64,000 nucleotides of DNA from Diabrotica undecimpunctata (taxonomy: Eukaryota; Arthropoda; Insecta; Coleoptera; Chrysomelidae): assembly GCF_040954645.1 (NCBI RefSeq), contig NC_092810.1, positions 14,122,377-14,186,376 of the forward strand, written 5' to 3'. This document shows, one piece after another, positions 24,489 through 35,459 of this stretch (the stretch's first letter is position 1; each line of letters starts with the position of its first letter). The notes under the pieces were generated by a model. That model ran no database searches. It was not told where the DNA came from and worked only from the letters and a program-made list of their open reading frames with translations. The position numbers were made by a program, and so were the translations under genes.

Positions 24489-24631
24489 AAAAAATAGTAT
24501 ACTTTATTCGGCAAAGAAGCGACTTTCTTGACTTGCCCTCTATTACGCGCCTCACTTCGTTCGGCGCGTAATATCGGGCGCGTCAAGAAAAGTCATGCTT
24601 CTTCGCCTCATAAAGTAATATACTATTTTTT
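24489..24631. repeat. Palindromic foldback element
   Basis: The 143-bp segment folds on itself: AAAAAATAGTATA at the left pairs with TATACTATTTTTT at the right, and inner blocks CAAAGAAGC, GACTTTCTTGAC and TTACGCGCC have complementary partners around a short loop near 24555. It has no coding potential. It may be a MITE or a transcription stem-loop. Confidence 0.75.
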
Positions 24632-24835
24632 GTATCAAAATGTAGGGTTGTAAAGAAATGTCAAAAAATAATAAAATAATATATTATTCAATATCATATT
24701 TACATATACGTATTTATAAGAATATAGTTAATTAATAAAGGCAAAGAAAATATTTAAAAATATACAAAAATATATATTTATTTTATATTTATATATCGGG
24801 TCTGGTGAACCCGGCTCTATCAAATTTGTATTTAA

Positions 24836-25794
24836 CCCTCCTTCTTACGGGTGGGGTCCATCAGGACAACTATAAATGAATTTGCCTAATTTTTTCAATT
24901 TTTTTTTTGTATTTTTTCCTACACTCGGTGTACCTTTTAATGGCAATGAATAGTACACTTTAGCATAATTTGGTGAAATTGTATGAATCCCTTCAATCGC
25001 TACCTGTAAAAGTGTCCTGACAGACCCCACCCGTGAGTGGGCGTTTCTTGTTTTTGTGCTATGGCTTGGCTAACATTGCAGCTATAAATGCATTTATTAT
25101 ATACTAAGATTCAATAATACGAATGCAGAATTTCGGTCTTCTCGTCGATTGTTTCTGAAGTCTTTAGGAATTGCGGTAGTCCAGAAAAAAATAAAAATAC
25201 GAGCACCAAATATGCGTATACCGAGAACATCACGGTTACTTGCTGCAAAATTTTCTGGAATTAAGCAAATGACTAGGGATGACCCCAGCCCCAGGAAAAC
25301 GGGGATGTGTAAGTATTGTAAAAAAAGAAAAACTAGATATTTTTGCCAATTGTGTAAAAACTGGTTATGTATGGAACATATAAAGGCGTGTTGTGCTGAT
25401 TGTGTAGAAACAAAATTAACATTATTTAACCCCCTCTATTTTCTGTTTCAAATTTTAATTTTGGATATTTAGTTTTTACTTGTATTACTGTAAGTATATA
25501 GAGTAGTAGTGTGGTCTTTTTTTATATTTTTCTTTTGTATTTTGCCGTTCATAATTTTTTTAATAAACACTTGTAAAAAAATAATGGTGTTAGTTATTTC
25601 GCAGTAAACTATACCAATACATATTGATACACATATTATATGTACATTTAGGTAGTACAACGTTATATCAGTAAGTTTTCTTAAAAATATTAAAAAAATT
25701 TTTTTTTAATGAGAAATAGGAAGTTTAAAATGTGGTCCTGATAGACCCCACCCATGGATTTGTGTCACAAGAAAGTCACCCGTGGAAAGGAGGG
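24836..25794 (+). mobile_element. Non-autonomous piggyBac element, copy 1
   Basis: TTAA flanks both ends (24832-24835, 25795-25798). The ends are CCCTCCTTCTTACGGGTG and CACCCGTGGAAAGGAGGG, with a subterminal inverted pair containing GGGTGGGGTC. A second copy lies at 44405-45371. It keeps the frame 25149-25472, whose end CKYCKKRKTRYFCQLCKNW plus CMEHIKACCADC is a piggyBac cysteine-rich domain. No DDE domain remains, so movement would need a transposase from elsewhere. Confidence 0.85.
25149..25472 (+). CDS. piggyBac cysteine-rich domain remnant
   Basis: A 107-residue open frame. Residues about 1-50 are basic (RTSRLLAAKFSGIKQM); residues about 53-86 hold the C-x2-C, C-x2-C, C-x2-H and C-x2-C pairs typical of the piggyBac DNA-binding finger. 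It is left from an internal deletion of a full transposase. Whether it is translated is unknown; an isolated TIR-binding domain could in principle compete with a full transposase. In copy 2 the equivalent frame is broken. Confidence 0.6.
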   Translation: MFLKSLGIAVVQKKIKIRAPNMRIPRTSRLLAAKFSGIKQMTRDDPSPRKTGMCKYCKKRKTRYFCQLCKNWLCMEHIKACCADCVETKLTLFNPLYFLFQILILDI

Positions 25795-25802
25795 TTAAAA
25801 GA

Positions 25803-25820
25803 GGCTCTACCACCGCAGGG
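25803..25820 (-). repeat. Solo piggyBac-type terminal end
   Basis: GGCTCTACCACCGCAGGG abuts TTAA at 25821-25824. It matches GGCTCCATCGCTGCAGGG at 2202-2219, beside the piggyBac relic's TTAA, at 14 of 18 positions; all four differences are transitions. It suggests an older piggyBac end into which the non-autonomous copy landed. Confidence 0.55.
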
Positions 25821-25824
25821 TTAA

Positions 25825-26394
25825 AAAACTAAGTATATTATGTTATACAATTTCCACATAAATATAGTTATTCCGCTGGTATCCATTAATTAGTTTATCA
25901 AATTTTTCCATACTGTACTCAAACATATTTTTAATGAACATTTAATTGAACATATTTATTGAGCATCATTTACAATATAATTCGATAAAACTCGCAATGC
26001 GTCACATATATGAAAAATACATTAGTTACAACGAATTTATTTTTGGAAATGGATTTTAAAGTACTGGCAATTTATCTGGTTATACCTGCTAATAACATTG
26101 TATGGTAAATACAAAGATATATAATTACAAACAAAAATAATTACATAAAGACGACGGAAAACAGTGATTTGTTTGATGCAAAAATATGCTATTTTAACGT
26201 TTTTCTTTTACGCCAAGGATGAAAAAAATTGACGATTCTCTTTTTAGTTATAATTGTGGATTTCCAAAAAGTAAATCTAATCTGACGTTACTCTCTACTA
26301 TTTTAATTTGTTCGAGCATTTTAGCGTCTTTTTCCAGGATGAGAAGTTTAATGAAAAATATCAACAATTTTGAATTGAAGAGGATGATGCAAAC
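25825..26394. other. No recognised gene
   Basis: AT-rich non-coding sequence. Nothing identifiable up to the LINE tail. Confidence 0.4.
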
Positions 26395-27290
26395 CTCTTC
26401 TTCTTCTTCTTTTTATATAGAGATGACTCTGTCTGTTTTTCAATAATATGCCTCCAGTAAGATGTCTTCCTACTGATTGTCTTCCTATTGGGGTACCGTC
26501 TTTTGCCGTCTTTACTACTCTATTTGTTGTCATTCTGCTTATATAATCGTTTTATTCTACTCTTCTATTTCTTACCCAGTTCTGGATGTCCTCCACCTTG
26601 CATGTACGTCGTATATCTGTACTTCCAGCTCTGTCTTATAGTGTCTTACCATAAATTCTTCTTCGTGATTTCATCTCTATTGTTTTTAACATCCTTTTTG
26701 TCCTCTCTGTGTCAGGTCCTGTTTCTGCCGCGTATGTCATTATTAGTCTTATGACTGTTGCGTAAATTCCGCCTTTTGTTCCTTTTCCGATATTTTTATT
26801 TCTCCATATTGTTTCACTCAGGTAGCCTGCGGCTCTGTTTGCTCTATTCAGTTAATATTTCACTTCAGTTTTGAGCTTTCCGTAGCTATATAATGTAATG
26901 CCTAGATATTTTAACTCCATCACCTATTCTATTATCTGACCTTCAGCTCTAACTTACATCTTAGTAAATTTGCTGTTGTAACCATGCATTTTGTCTTTTT
27001 TTGGGAGATTAACATGTTAAATTTTCTGACGGTTATATTAAATTGGTGCAGTATACGTTGTAAATACGTTGTAAACTTTGAGAGAGTAGTATTGCGTCGT
27101 CTGCAAAGCAGATTATTTAAAATTGTTTTTCTCCCATTTGGTATGCTTTTTTGGTTCTTACTTTATTGTGTTATTTTGGTTAATATGTTTGATCGTTTTG
27201 ATTATTCCTAGAGGTTTTTCTCTTGCATACAGTAAGTGGATAACGTCTTTTAATTTAACCCGGGCAAATGCCTTCTTAAGATGATGATGC
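26395..27290 (-). pseudogene. RTE-type LINE, 3' half of ORF2
   Basis: In coding order the minus strand gives KAFARVKLKDVIHLLYARE near 27270, MELKYLGITLYSYGKLKTEV, NRAAGYLSETIWRNK, MTYAAETGPDTERTKRML and ISRMTTNRVVKTAKDGTPIG. These are the palm, thumb and tail of an RTE-type reverse transcriptase. A (TTC)n run at about 26397-26412 is its (GAA)n 3' tail. The catalytic ADD lies in a degenerate part and many stops are present. Confidence 0.8.
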
Positions 27291-27294
27291 AAAC

Positions 27295-27699
27295 ATGCAA
27301 TAGAATATTCTAATTAAAGGGCTGAGTGAATGAAGGAGGTATGTAACAAAAAGTAAGTTTTGAGATATTTCACCCCAAAGTTTTCATTGTAGAAATTTTT
27401 TGTAGTTATTGGTTTTCAAATGCTTAACTAATCATACTGTTCCCATGAGTGGTGAAATTAATATGGAAGTTGAGAAAATTTTTAAATATCTGCTAATCGC
27501 ACAAAAAAAAGATGTTGTATACAACTATACATATCCCTTTCTTCTACAAAGATTTTATATATTTCATCTTTGTCAAAAAGAATAAAACAGGTTATGTGCA
27601 TACAATTGAAAATATTGCTGTGTAGATATTCAAAAAGATATTAATGTTTAATACGTATACATATTTTCATAACACCAAGGATATCGAAAATTGTCACCC
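27295..27699. other. No recognised gene
   Basis: AT-rich, with recurrent short blocks such as TTTCACCCCAAAG and GTGGTGAAAT that could be subterminal repeats of the neighbouring DUF7869-like element. No TIR pair was found. Confidence 0.3.
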
Positions 27700-28600
27700 C
27701 TTAAGTTTATTCATTATTTTCACGCAAACTAAGCTCATAGAACCATCTATGTTGTTCTGGAACGAAGGGAAGTTTTTGTATTAAGTTATCAATTTTCTCT
27801 TTAGATAGTGCACCGGTTTTTCTGAAAAGTCTTAAAAGAATATTGACTTCTTTAAAAGAAGTACCATAATCGAAACTCTCCTTGAAGAAGTATGACCCGT
27901 AGGTATCTACACGGATCCATTTAATGTCATCACGGAAATATACGTTTTCATTTAGAATATTTTTTTTTTCTATTCATCAGATGCATTTTATTTAAAAGGT
28001 TCTCGGTGTCTTTGAAATGTTGTTGCATATCAATTGCCATAATATTCTTTTTATTGGCAGAGGCAATAATTTCACGGTAATGTTGTGGAGTGCAAATGGT
28101 TTGATGTCTCCTTAATCTTTTTTCAATTTTGCCAAAATCCCGGTCTGAATCCAAGTGGGAATGACCTACTTCAGGAAGCTTATGATCGATTATTTGGAAT
28201 ACTCATTTTTGTATAAGATAATCATAAACACACACCATTAGGAAATTTTTGTTCTGCCCTGCACACGAATCGGTCCAAATAATTAAGTGATTGCTTTGTT
28301 TAATTGCCAGCTCAACTTCAATGGTGTATGCCTAAATTATAGAACCACATCTGGCGGAGGTAAAATGCTTTAAAAGTACTAAGTCTAGGCAACGGCATCG
28401 TTTGTTGGAGGTCGAATATCATATATACAACACCATCTGTATTTTTCGCTAGTTCCCTGTCGATATTCTGAGCCGCAAACGCTGCTTTATAATTTTCAAT
28501 ATGTTCCTCTTTTGCAGCACGAGAATCGCAAGTGCTACAAGTGGCACTTTTCGGGTGTCTTTCTGTTGTTTGTTGTTTTTCTTGTTTATGATCCAATTTT
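27700..28600 (-). pseudogene. DUF7869-like transposon gene, subfamily 3, main part
   Basis: In coding order: ATCSTCDSRAAKEEH (Cys pair), VVYMIFDLQQTMPLPRLST, FYLRQMWFYNLGIHH, a stop, IIWTDSCAGQNKNFLM, IIDHKLPEVGHSHLDSD, FGKIEKRLRRHQTI, and at the end IQKLPFVPEQHRWFYELSL. The order FDLQQ / LW-YN / D-CAGQN / GH-H-D / LPFVP-H--FY recurs at 31229-33066 and 54767-56815, so this is a real family. I recall such proteins as uncharacterised (DUF7869); the acidic residues suggest an RNase H-fold nuclease, which is inference. Stops and shifts make it a pseudogene. Confidence 0.7.
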
Positions 28601-29050
28601 CAGCCCCATATGTCATAATACTTCGCACTAAAATGTTTTATAAATTTGTCTTTTTGTCTTCATATTTAGGTGTCTATCCCACCATACTGAGTTAAGTTGT
28701 CGGATTGCTGTTCCTGTTTGTCCTAATCTTTGTGTAATTTCTTCCTCTCTTGTTGCCTTTTTCGTGATTATAAACCCCAAGTATTTGAATTTATCCTTTC
28801 TTTTGATTGTTACGTTGTCATCAATCTGTAGATCTTCTATGTCTTCTTCACTTGTAAATAGGTACTCTGTTTTCGCGAGGTTAATATCTAGGCCAGCCTT
28901 GGTATATTCTTCTTGTAGTTTCTTCATCATGTAGCTGAGGTTGTCTTGGTCTTGTGCAATTACTACTTGATCGTCTGCAAATCTTAACGTATATAGGTAT
29001 TCGTTCCGTACCGGTACTCCCATGTCTTTTCTACTTACTTTTATTTTTGG
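28600..29050 (-). pseudogene. RTE-type LINE palm fragment
   Basis: The open frame 29122-28628 contains KDMGVPVRNEYLYTLRFADD (catalytic ADD), SYMMKKLQEEYTKAGLDI, KTEYLFT, KFKYLGFIITKK and RQIYKTF. It lies between the main part of the DUF7869-like gene and its likely N-terminal exon in the same orientation. It therefore probably inserted into that gene. The C-terminal tail is absent. Confidence 0.8.
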
Positions 29051-29064
29051 TTGGAAATGTTTCT

Positions 29065-29345
29065 TTTTACGATGGACTGTAGGCAATATATCCTTTTTTA
29101 TTTTGTCCAACAATATTTTCATAAGATTTTGCCTGACTTACTAGTATGTTATTATTCTCCATTAGTATATCATTCTCTTCTTCCATCGGTTCATTATTAC
29201 TCTGTGCATCTACCATCTCATTATCAATCTCGTTGTCTGATGATGAGTCGATGTAATCTTTCGGATCTGGCACGTATTCATCACTAGAGTTGTCCCCGAA
29301 TAAGGTATCGCAACTTGAATCGTAGTTATTTTCTTCTCTTTTTTT
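29065..29345 (-). pseudogene. Acidic N-terminal piece of DUF7869-like gene
   Basis: The minus strand reads NYDSSCDTLFGDNSSDEYVP then DPKDYIDSSSDNEIDNE. Ser/Asp/Glu-rich N-termini of this kind are seen in the other two DUF7869-like genes of the window (DSDADPDYIQESDTDSDND at 31.4 kb; LSDESSESDDNDM at 56.8 kb). I infer it belongs to the gene at 27700-28600, separated by the LINE. Confidence 0.5.
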
Positions 29346-29399
29346 TCAATAAAATATAAAATAACATATAAAATCAGAATTTGCTGTTTATTGAAAGTA

Positions 29400-29570
29400 A
29401 ACTAAATGCACGACCAAAGCTTCTCGAAATAGATGTACAGAGTACGCATTAAATAGCAAACGCAAGAGTATGCAACCTTGTCGTACTTCTCTTTGTATTG
29501 GTACTTCATCGGATAATTGATTGTCTACTCGAATCTTGGCTCAGTGTTTCCTATAGAGATTTTTATTTAT
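29400..29570 (-). pseudogene. LINE reverse transcriptase scrap
   Basis: The minus strand gives VDNQLSDEVPIQREVRQGC and LLFNAYSVHLFREAL after small shifts, matching the RQGC-LSP-LFN motif of non-LTR reverse transcriptases. It is a different copy from the one at 28600-29050. Confidence 0.6.
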
Positions 29571-30480
29571 TTAAAATTTATTTAGAACATGAGAACTAAT
29601 AAAAAGTTTTAAAGATATATTCTCTAAATTTTCATTTGATGTATTTTTTAGCATTTTTGGAGATAAAATACGCTTTGAACTGTATTCCCTTAATCCATTC
29701 CTGTTCTGCACGTTAATCTCGAAGCTTTGATCATAAAATAGTTACAACCCATGTGTCGCGAACAATATTCTCATAATATTCTGGTTCTATGTCGTGTAAG
29801 GGAAATATAATTAAGTGATATTCCTCATTAGGGAAGTAACGATCCTAGTAGCTATTTTAAAACGACGAATAAATACCGGCAACACAGCATACATTATAAC
29901 TACCATTCCGTCCCCGCCAAGATCTCAACTTGTATAATCTGGTAAACTCGGACCTTGTGCGGTAAGTCCGAACTCGTTAACTTGTCGATGTGTTGAACAA
30001 TGGTCAACCGACGGGTAAGGACAACCAGCTGGGTCGCTCGTTAAGATAACACCCTGATTGCGGGTTAGATTTGCCCTGGGATTCACCGGTTACACTCTCT
30101 TATCGCATTTGACGACACTGAGGAACTAAATGCCACCGTCGAGCTGATACTTGGTCGCAAGTGACTGCTTGCGTGTTTCTGCAGATGCTGGTCACTCGAC
30201 TTATATTAAATTTTGTCCCTTTCGAAATAGGTCACGGTAACTAAAATTCGTTAAAATACATTCATTAAGTTTTTATATAAGGTAGTGATACAACAAATTT
30301 AAATCTTAAATATACGTGGTATTTCTAAACTGACAATTACGCCTTTGGGTCAGAGTGCAACTGTATCATTACTTATCGAAAAAGATTATTTTTAAGTGAA
30401 ATTTACGATTGTATAAAAATATTACTGAGGACCAAAAATTAATTGTAAAATTATATTCTATTGAAATGACAATGAATCAA
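29571..30480. other. No recognised gene; GC-richer island 29870-30190
   Basis: AT-rich flanks around about 320 bp of clearly higher GC content, without an open frame or a repeat partner in the window. It could be part of an LTR or of an unrecognised element. Confidence 0.4.
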
Positions 30481-30499
30481 TAGAAGTTAAAAATAAATT

Positions 30500-30615
30500 A
30501 ATGTCTGTAATTTTTCTAGTTATATTAAATACAATACTTAAAATAAGAACCAAAGTGGTAACAAATAAACTGAATGAAATTATAGCACTAAGAGAGGAAC
30601 AACAAGGTTTTGTAA
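30500..30615 (+). pseudogene. LINE reverse transcriptase scrap
   Basis: The plus strand reads TKVVTNKLNEIIALREEQQG, then F, matching the NRL--I---EQ-GFR motif of RTE-type reverse transcriptase. Similarity stops exactly where the 30625-33377 transposon's flank begins. Confidence 0.6.
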
Positions 30616-30624
30616 CGTATATTT

Positions 30625-33377
30625 GGCGGGTGTTGGGGAAAAGTGATATAAGTCGAAAAATGTAAAAAATGAGTTAAACATAGATACCACTTTCAAATAC
30701 ATGTATCTTTGATAGGGTGAAGTGATATAAGTCAATTTAATTGGCAAGCAGGTGTTATTTGTTTGCGTTACATGATATAAGTATTTTTAATATCATTTAA
30801 TACAGTGAAAAATGTTATAAATATTCTAGTACTATTTGTTTTGCCTCCATCTGCCAGACAGGAAAAAAAATTATAGAGAAAACTGAAATAAGTCTAGTTA
30901 TAATAGTCTTGCCTATATAATTTTTTGATTAATATTTGTGAATAGTGATACAAGTGCAAATATATCAAAAGTTATTGGTAAAATATGATTGTGAATAAAG
31001 GTATATGTAAAAATATATCACTATTCTCATTAAAAAATATAGGGAAACACATTATATGTTGACATAATCACAAATGTTTTAACTCCAAAATTGAAAACCG
31101 ATGATATATGTTGAGATATACTAGTAGTTACGGCAATAGAAATTCAAACTGTGCAGTTTTAGGTCGACTTACCTCACTTTTCAATTTGAACAATTTGATA
31201 TTAATCTGGGTTTTTAGATGAAAATTCCATGATGGGCAATGCGGGTGTTTTCCTTGAAGAACCTGTCTTAGCAGATGAAGATAATATATCCAGTCCTGCA
31301 CCTTCACTGTCCTTCTGTGAACCGAATGTTCGAAAGACTTTGGAAGAAGTTATTGATCCAGTATGTGGGATTGATGACGACGACAAAGGTTATCTGGAAT
31401 ATCCAGGTAATGAGGAGGCGTTTGATGATAGTGACGCGGACCCAGATTATATACAAGAAAGTGATACCGACTCCGATAATGATCTGCTAAAGAAAAAGCT
31501 GCAAACAATACAACAGCACTTATTGCACCTGAGTCAGGAAGAGAAATCTTAAAAAATAAACCTTGACGAAAATCGCTAAAAAATGAAACTAGGCTAATTC
31601 GTGAGGAAAGAAAGCAGAACAGAAACCTTGGGTTATCGTACACCACGAACAGTGGGAAGGTTATAAAAGCACGGACATGTCAGGAGCTATTAAGTTGCTG
31701 CTTAAAATGCAAAGACAGGATAACTGAAGAAAAACGACAGGAAATTTTCAAAGAATATTGGTCTTTAGCGAGCTTTAACAAACACGTGTCTTTTATAGCT
31801 AGGCTTATAACAACAGACGGAAAGAAAACCACAAAACGTAAATTAGAAAACAAAAAACATAAAAATAGCCTTCTGAAGAATACAAAAAATGGCTACCTCA
31901 CGAGAAAACGAGAAAACCCCAGTATCGAAATTCAAATATCAAGAAGTATTTCATTCCATGGAAATAAAAATCAAACAGCCTAAAAAGGATACCTGCGCTA
32001 CATGCGATAAATATCATATGCTCCTGAAAACAACTAAAGATGCACAAAAAATGCAATAAATTCAAAATCTTCTTGATAATCACCAACAAGAAGCATCAAA
32101 CGCTTATGAGGCTAAGCGTATAGATAAAAATACTGCGTTAGAAAATGAATCAAAAATCATTTATACGTTTGATTTGCAACAGTGTCTCCCCACACCTGAT
32201 CTTTAGACTTCAATAGCATTCTATAAAAGGTAGTTGTGGACCTTTAATTTAACATTACATAGATTTAATGATAATCAAGCAATGTGTTTTATGTGGCATG
32301 AGGGCGTAGCTGGACGGGGTAGTAAATCAGATTGCGTCATGCTTATACAAGCAGATTTCACATATTTCACCTGAAATAAAAGAGATCACCTTATATTCTG
32401 ATACGTGTGCAGGACAAAACAAGAACTCTTTTCTACCTGCAATGTTCATGATGGTTTTAAAAGAGAATCCCAATCTATTATACATTAACCACAAATTTCT
32501 CGTTCCTGGTCACACCTACATGGAGTGTGATTCAGATCACGCAATCATAGAGAAAAAAAAAAGAAAAGACATCCATGTTCGATAGAACACCCAAGAGACT
32601 GGATGAATTTGGTAAGATTATGTGGAAATAAGCGAACTTTTTTAGTTACTGAAATGTGCAGATCGGATATTATTGAGTTTTCTTCTTTGTATAAGAATGT
32701 CCTTCAACAAAGAAAAATTTACAACTTAGGAGAAAAAGTCATGTGGAAACAAATGAAATGGTTGAGATTTTCACAGAATCCTGGTGTCCTTGAATACAAA
32801 AGTAGCTTAAATGTAGACGAACCATTTAAAAGCGTATGTTTTTTAAGAAAAGGTAATACGTGGCCTAAAAACATAAAAATTCCTCTGTCATATAAAGGTC
32901 CCAATCCAATAAACATCGATAAAAAAAAAAGAACTTGGTAGAGCTATTTCATGATTTTTATAGAAATTTAACTACGAAGGAGGATATACCAAATATGTTA
33001 CCCGAGGATGAAAATAGTAGTGACGAGGAGAGTGTACACACAGAAATTGAAATTTTTAAAAATTAAATAAACTTTTACGTTGTATTTGACCATAAATGTA
33101 CCCCCTTAAGTAAACATAAAACTTTTCAGTTTCACATTTTTTTGTTAATAATTATGAAAAGTGATATAAGTCATATTTTTTTTTAAATTGTACAACTAGG
33201 CCCTTTTTACTAGTAGATCTATTTTAATTCAACAAATTCAAAGCCATTTCCAAAAATTGTTTAACGAAAATACCTTATTTGTATCCGTAACAACAATATT
33301 AAATTTGAAAAAACTATAATTGCGTTTTTCTCGAAACTTAAAATTTAGACTTATACCACTCTTCTCCAACACCCGCC
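30625..33377 (+). mobile_element. TIR transposon carrying a DUF7869-like gene
   Basis: The ends are 31-bp inverted repeats (30624-30654 and 33348-33378, 28 of 31 matching), starting TGGCGGGTGTTGG and ending TATAAGTC. Subterminal repeats of GTGATATAAGTC recur near 30641, 30720, 30771 (partial) and 33160. Flanking ATTT on both sides (30621-30624, 33378-33381) fits a 4-bp target duplication. The host sequence is a repeat whose other copy (36640-37765) shows the uninterrupted site. The only gene is the DUF7869-like one. Confidence 0.8.
31229..33066 (+). pseudogene. DUF7869-like gene, subfamily 1
   Basis: An acidic N-terminus (31229-31552) may follow a splice acceptor (GTTTTTAG before 31219). Then come [80 protein letters not shown], a degraded MWHEGVAGRGS, SDTCAGQNKNS, HKFLVPGHTHMECDSDHAII, and a C-terminal LPEDENSSDEE tail. 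Frames change at least four times, so it is a pseudogene. The role is unproven; its position between TIRs makes it the candidate transposase. Confidence 0.75.
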
Positions 33378-33378
33378 A

Positions 33379-34350
33379 TTTTTTGCCTACCACATAGGGT
33401 ATTATTATGAGGGGTTGAAAATTGGGGACAGAAGTTAGTGGGGTGGAGAGAGGACAAGCAAAATAAACGAAACTTATGCGAACGGCACTCAGGGTTTATT
33501 TGGAGAGCTGGGTCGTGGATAAGTGAATGGCAAGGGGTACTTACATAAGTCTCTTGGAACAAACAGACAAAAAAACAACAGGAAGGACCTCTAGCAATTT
33601 AAAATGGACGCCACTTCGAGGTCCAAATTATAACGATTACAACAACTAGTTGTAACTATTGAAATAATTATTAGAAATGAAAAATATATCTCTTTAAATA
33701 AAACTCAAAAAAGAGTTAGAGAGTTAGTTAAGAGAAATAAACAAAATGATTTAGAAAATAAAATAAACATTTTTTTGTTGTCTCACCACAAAGAATTACA
33801 AAAATAAATGGCACAAGAATACTATAAGAAGAGTTACAAAATCTATACCAAAATAACCAAGAACTTACATGTTCCATCTGTTTACAAACTCTGTTTACAA
33901 GTGGTAGGTGCTACAAAACTTACAAAAAAATTGTTACAAATAAATAAATATCTTTAAAATGAAATAGTCACAAAAGTAAATACAAAAATAACAAATAGAA
34001 ACACTTACTACTGTTACTTGGCTATAAACTGTAGTAGAAATAAATTATCGCAAATAAAAAATTGATTTTTATTTTGATATTTCTATTTTTACTTTGAAAT
34101 TTAAACACAAAAAGTTACCTTGTTTTGAACTGGAGTTTTACACAAAAATGTTGGGGGTGGAAACCAGACTTCATTGAAATTTCTGGGGGTAGAACTGGGC
34201 TTACACTTTCTGCCACACGAACAAATAAACTACATCTATAGTCTGGAACAACGACCAGGGACAAAACAAAAGTGAGGTTGAAGAGTTACCGCAACACAAA
34301 CTTTAGACTCGGCCTCTTAAAATAACAGGACACTGGAAAATGTGGATATC
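33379..34350 (-). repeat. Unclassified ~1 kb repeat, copy A (inverted)
   Basis: Its reverse complement matches 36640-37765 over about 1 kb, for example GTTCCAGACTATAGATG, GTAAACAGATG, AAGTGGCG and CTTATCCACGACC. Both copies end in TATG-GGTAGGCAAAA. The block carries an AATAAA signal and an 8-nt TGGCGYCC, so a long LTR is possible. The 74-codon frame 33338-33562 is not conserved and is probably not a gene. Confidence 0.7.
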
Positions 34351-34856
34351 TTTCAAAACCTCACTTAAAACTGCAACTGAACCGTTAAACTGCTACTATT
34401 AGCTGCCACAAAACACTAGATTTCCATAACAAAGAAACAATAAAAAATAAATTTACGAATCTGAAGAAAATTCGGACTAAACGCTGAAGTCTACCGCTCT
34501 TGACCACGCCTCAGCGAGAATGAGCAATTATCTTTTAAATTCATTCGCTTAACTTGGTATAAACAAAACACTTAACGGGAATATTTATTTAAAACGTAGT
34601 ATCGAGCGATTTAGCGATCAAAGAATGCCGAGAAAATACCCATCTGTGAAATAATAAACAATCTATAAAATGATTTATTTTCGACCTCGGTGACCCTAAG
34701 ATGAATTGAAAGAATTCGGTGTTTTAATATGTACGTAAGAATAGTAAATAAAGTACACTATAAATATATTCTTTGATACTTTGGCAAATACGAGGGGATT
34801 TCAATATATTTCAATATATATTTCAAGGAACTTGCAAATGCTACAGTTTAAAATTG

Positions 34857-35400
34857 GAAAGATCATGCACCGACGCTATATTTATGAGGCAAATGTAAAA
34901 GAAATCATTAGAATACAACAAACCGGCATATCTATGTTTCCTGGATTTTAAAAAGGTGTTTGACAGGATTTTTACAAAAGATACCAAATGGGCGAAAACA
35001 ACTAAAAATAATCTGAGGATAAGTTTAGCAGATGAACAACAGGGTTTTCGTAGTGGAAAATCGTGAACAGATGCAATATTCGTTATAGACCAAACTACTG
35101 AGAAATTGCTAGAGTATAATAGACTAGCATTTCGGTGTCTGATTGACATAAAAATAGCGATTGACAGAGTAAGACTCAAAGATATATTCCATATTCTGTA
35201 TAATAGAGAAGTTCCCCTAAAGATTATAAAAACTATTAAAAACATCTACGAAAACAACAAAATGGAAGTCAGAGTAAATCGACTACTTACAGAACTTATA
35301 GAAATAGGCAGTAAAATAACACAGAGATTTAATGAGCCCAATGCTCTTTAATTTGATCATGAATGAAATCATCAAATGCTTTAACAAGGGAAAAGGATAC
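34857..35400 (+). pseudogene. Two adjacent LINE reverse transcriptase pieces
   Basis: The first (34857-34975) reads CTDAIFMRQM, SLEYNKPAYLCFLDFKKVFD. The second (34980-35400) reads ADEQQGFRSGKS, TDAIFVIDQTTEKLLEYNRL, CLIDIKIAIDRVRLKDIFHI. Both carry the same TDAIF---EYN---C-ID-K--(F)D segment, so these are two copies side by side rather than one gene. Neither reaches the ADD motif. Confidence 0.75.
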
Positions 35401-35459
35401 AGAATGGGAAACAAAGAAATAAAAATACTCTCTTAAGGCCGGATTACACGAGGCTAGTT

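Noticed and set aside
33338..33562. 74-codon open frame as a gene
   Set aside because: It spans the transposon TIR and repeat copy A and is not conserved in copy B.
34841..35245. 134-codon minus-strand frame
   Set aside because: Antisense to the LINE reverse transcriptase pieces on the plus strand.
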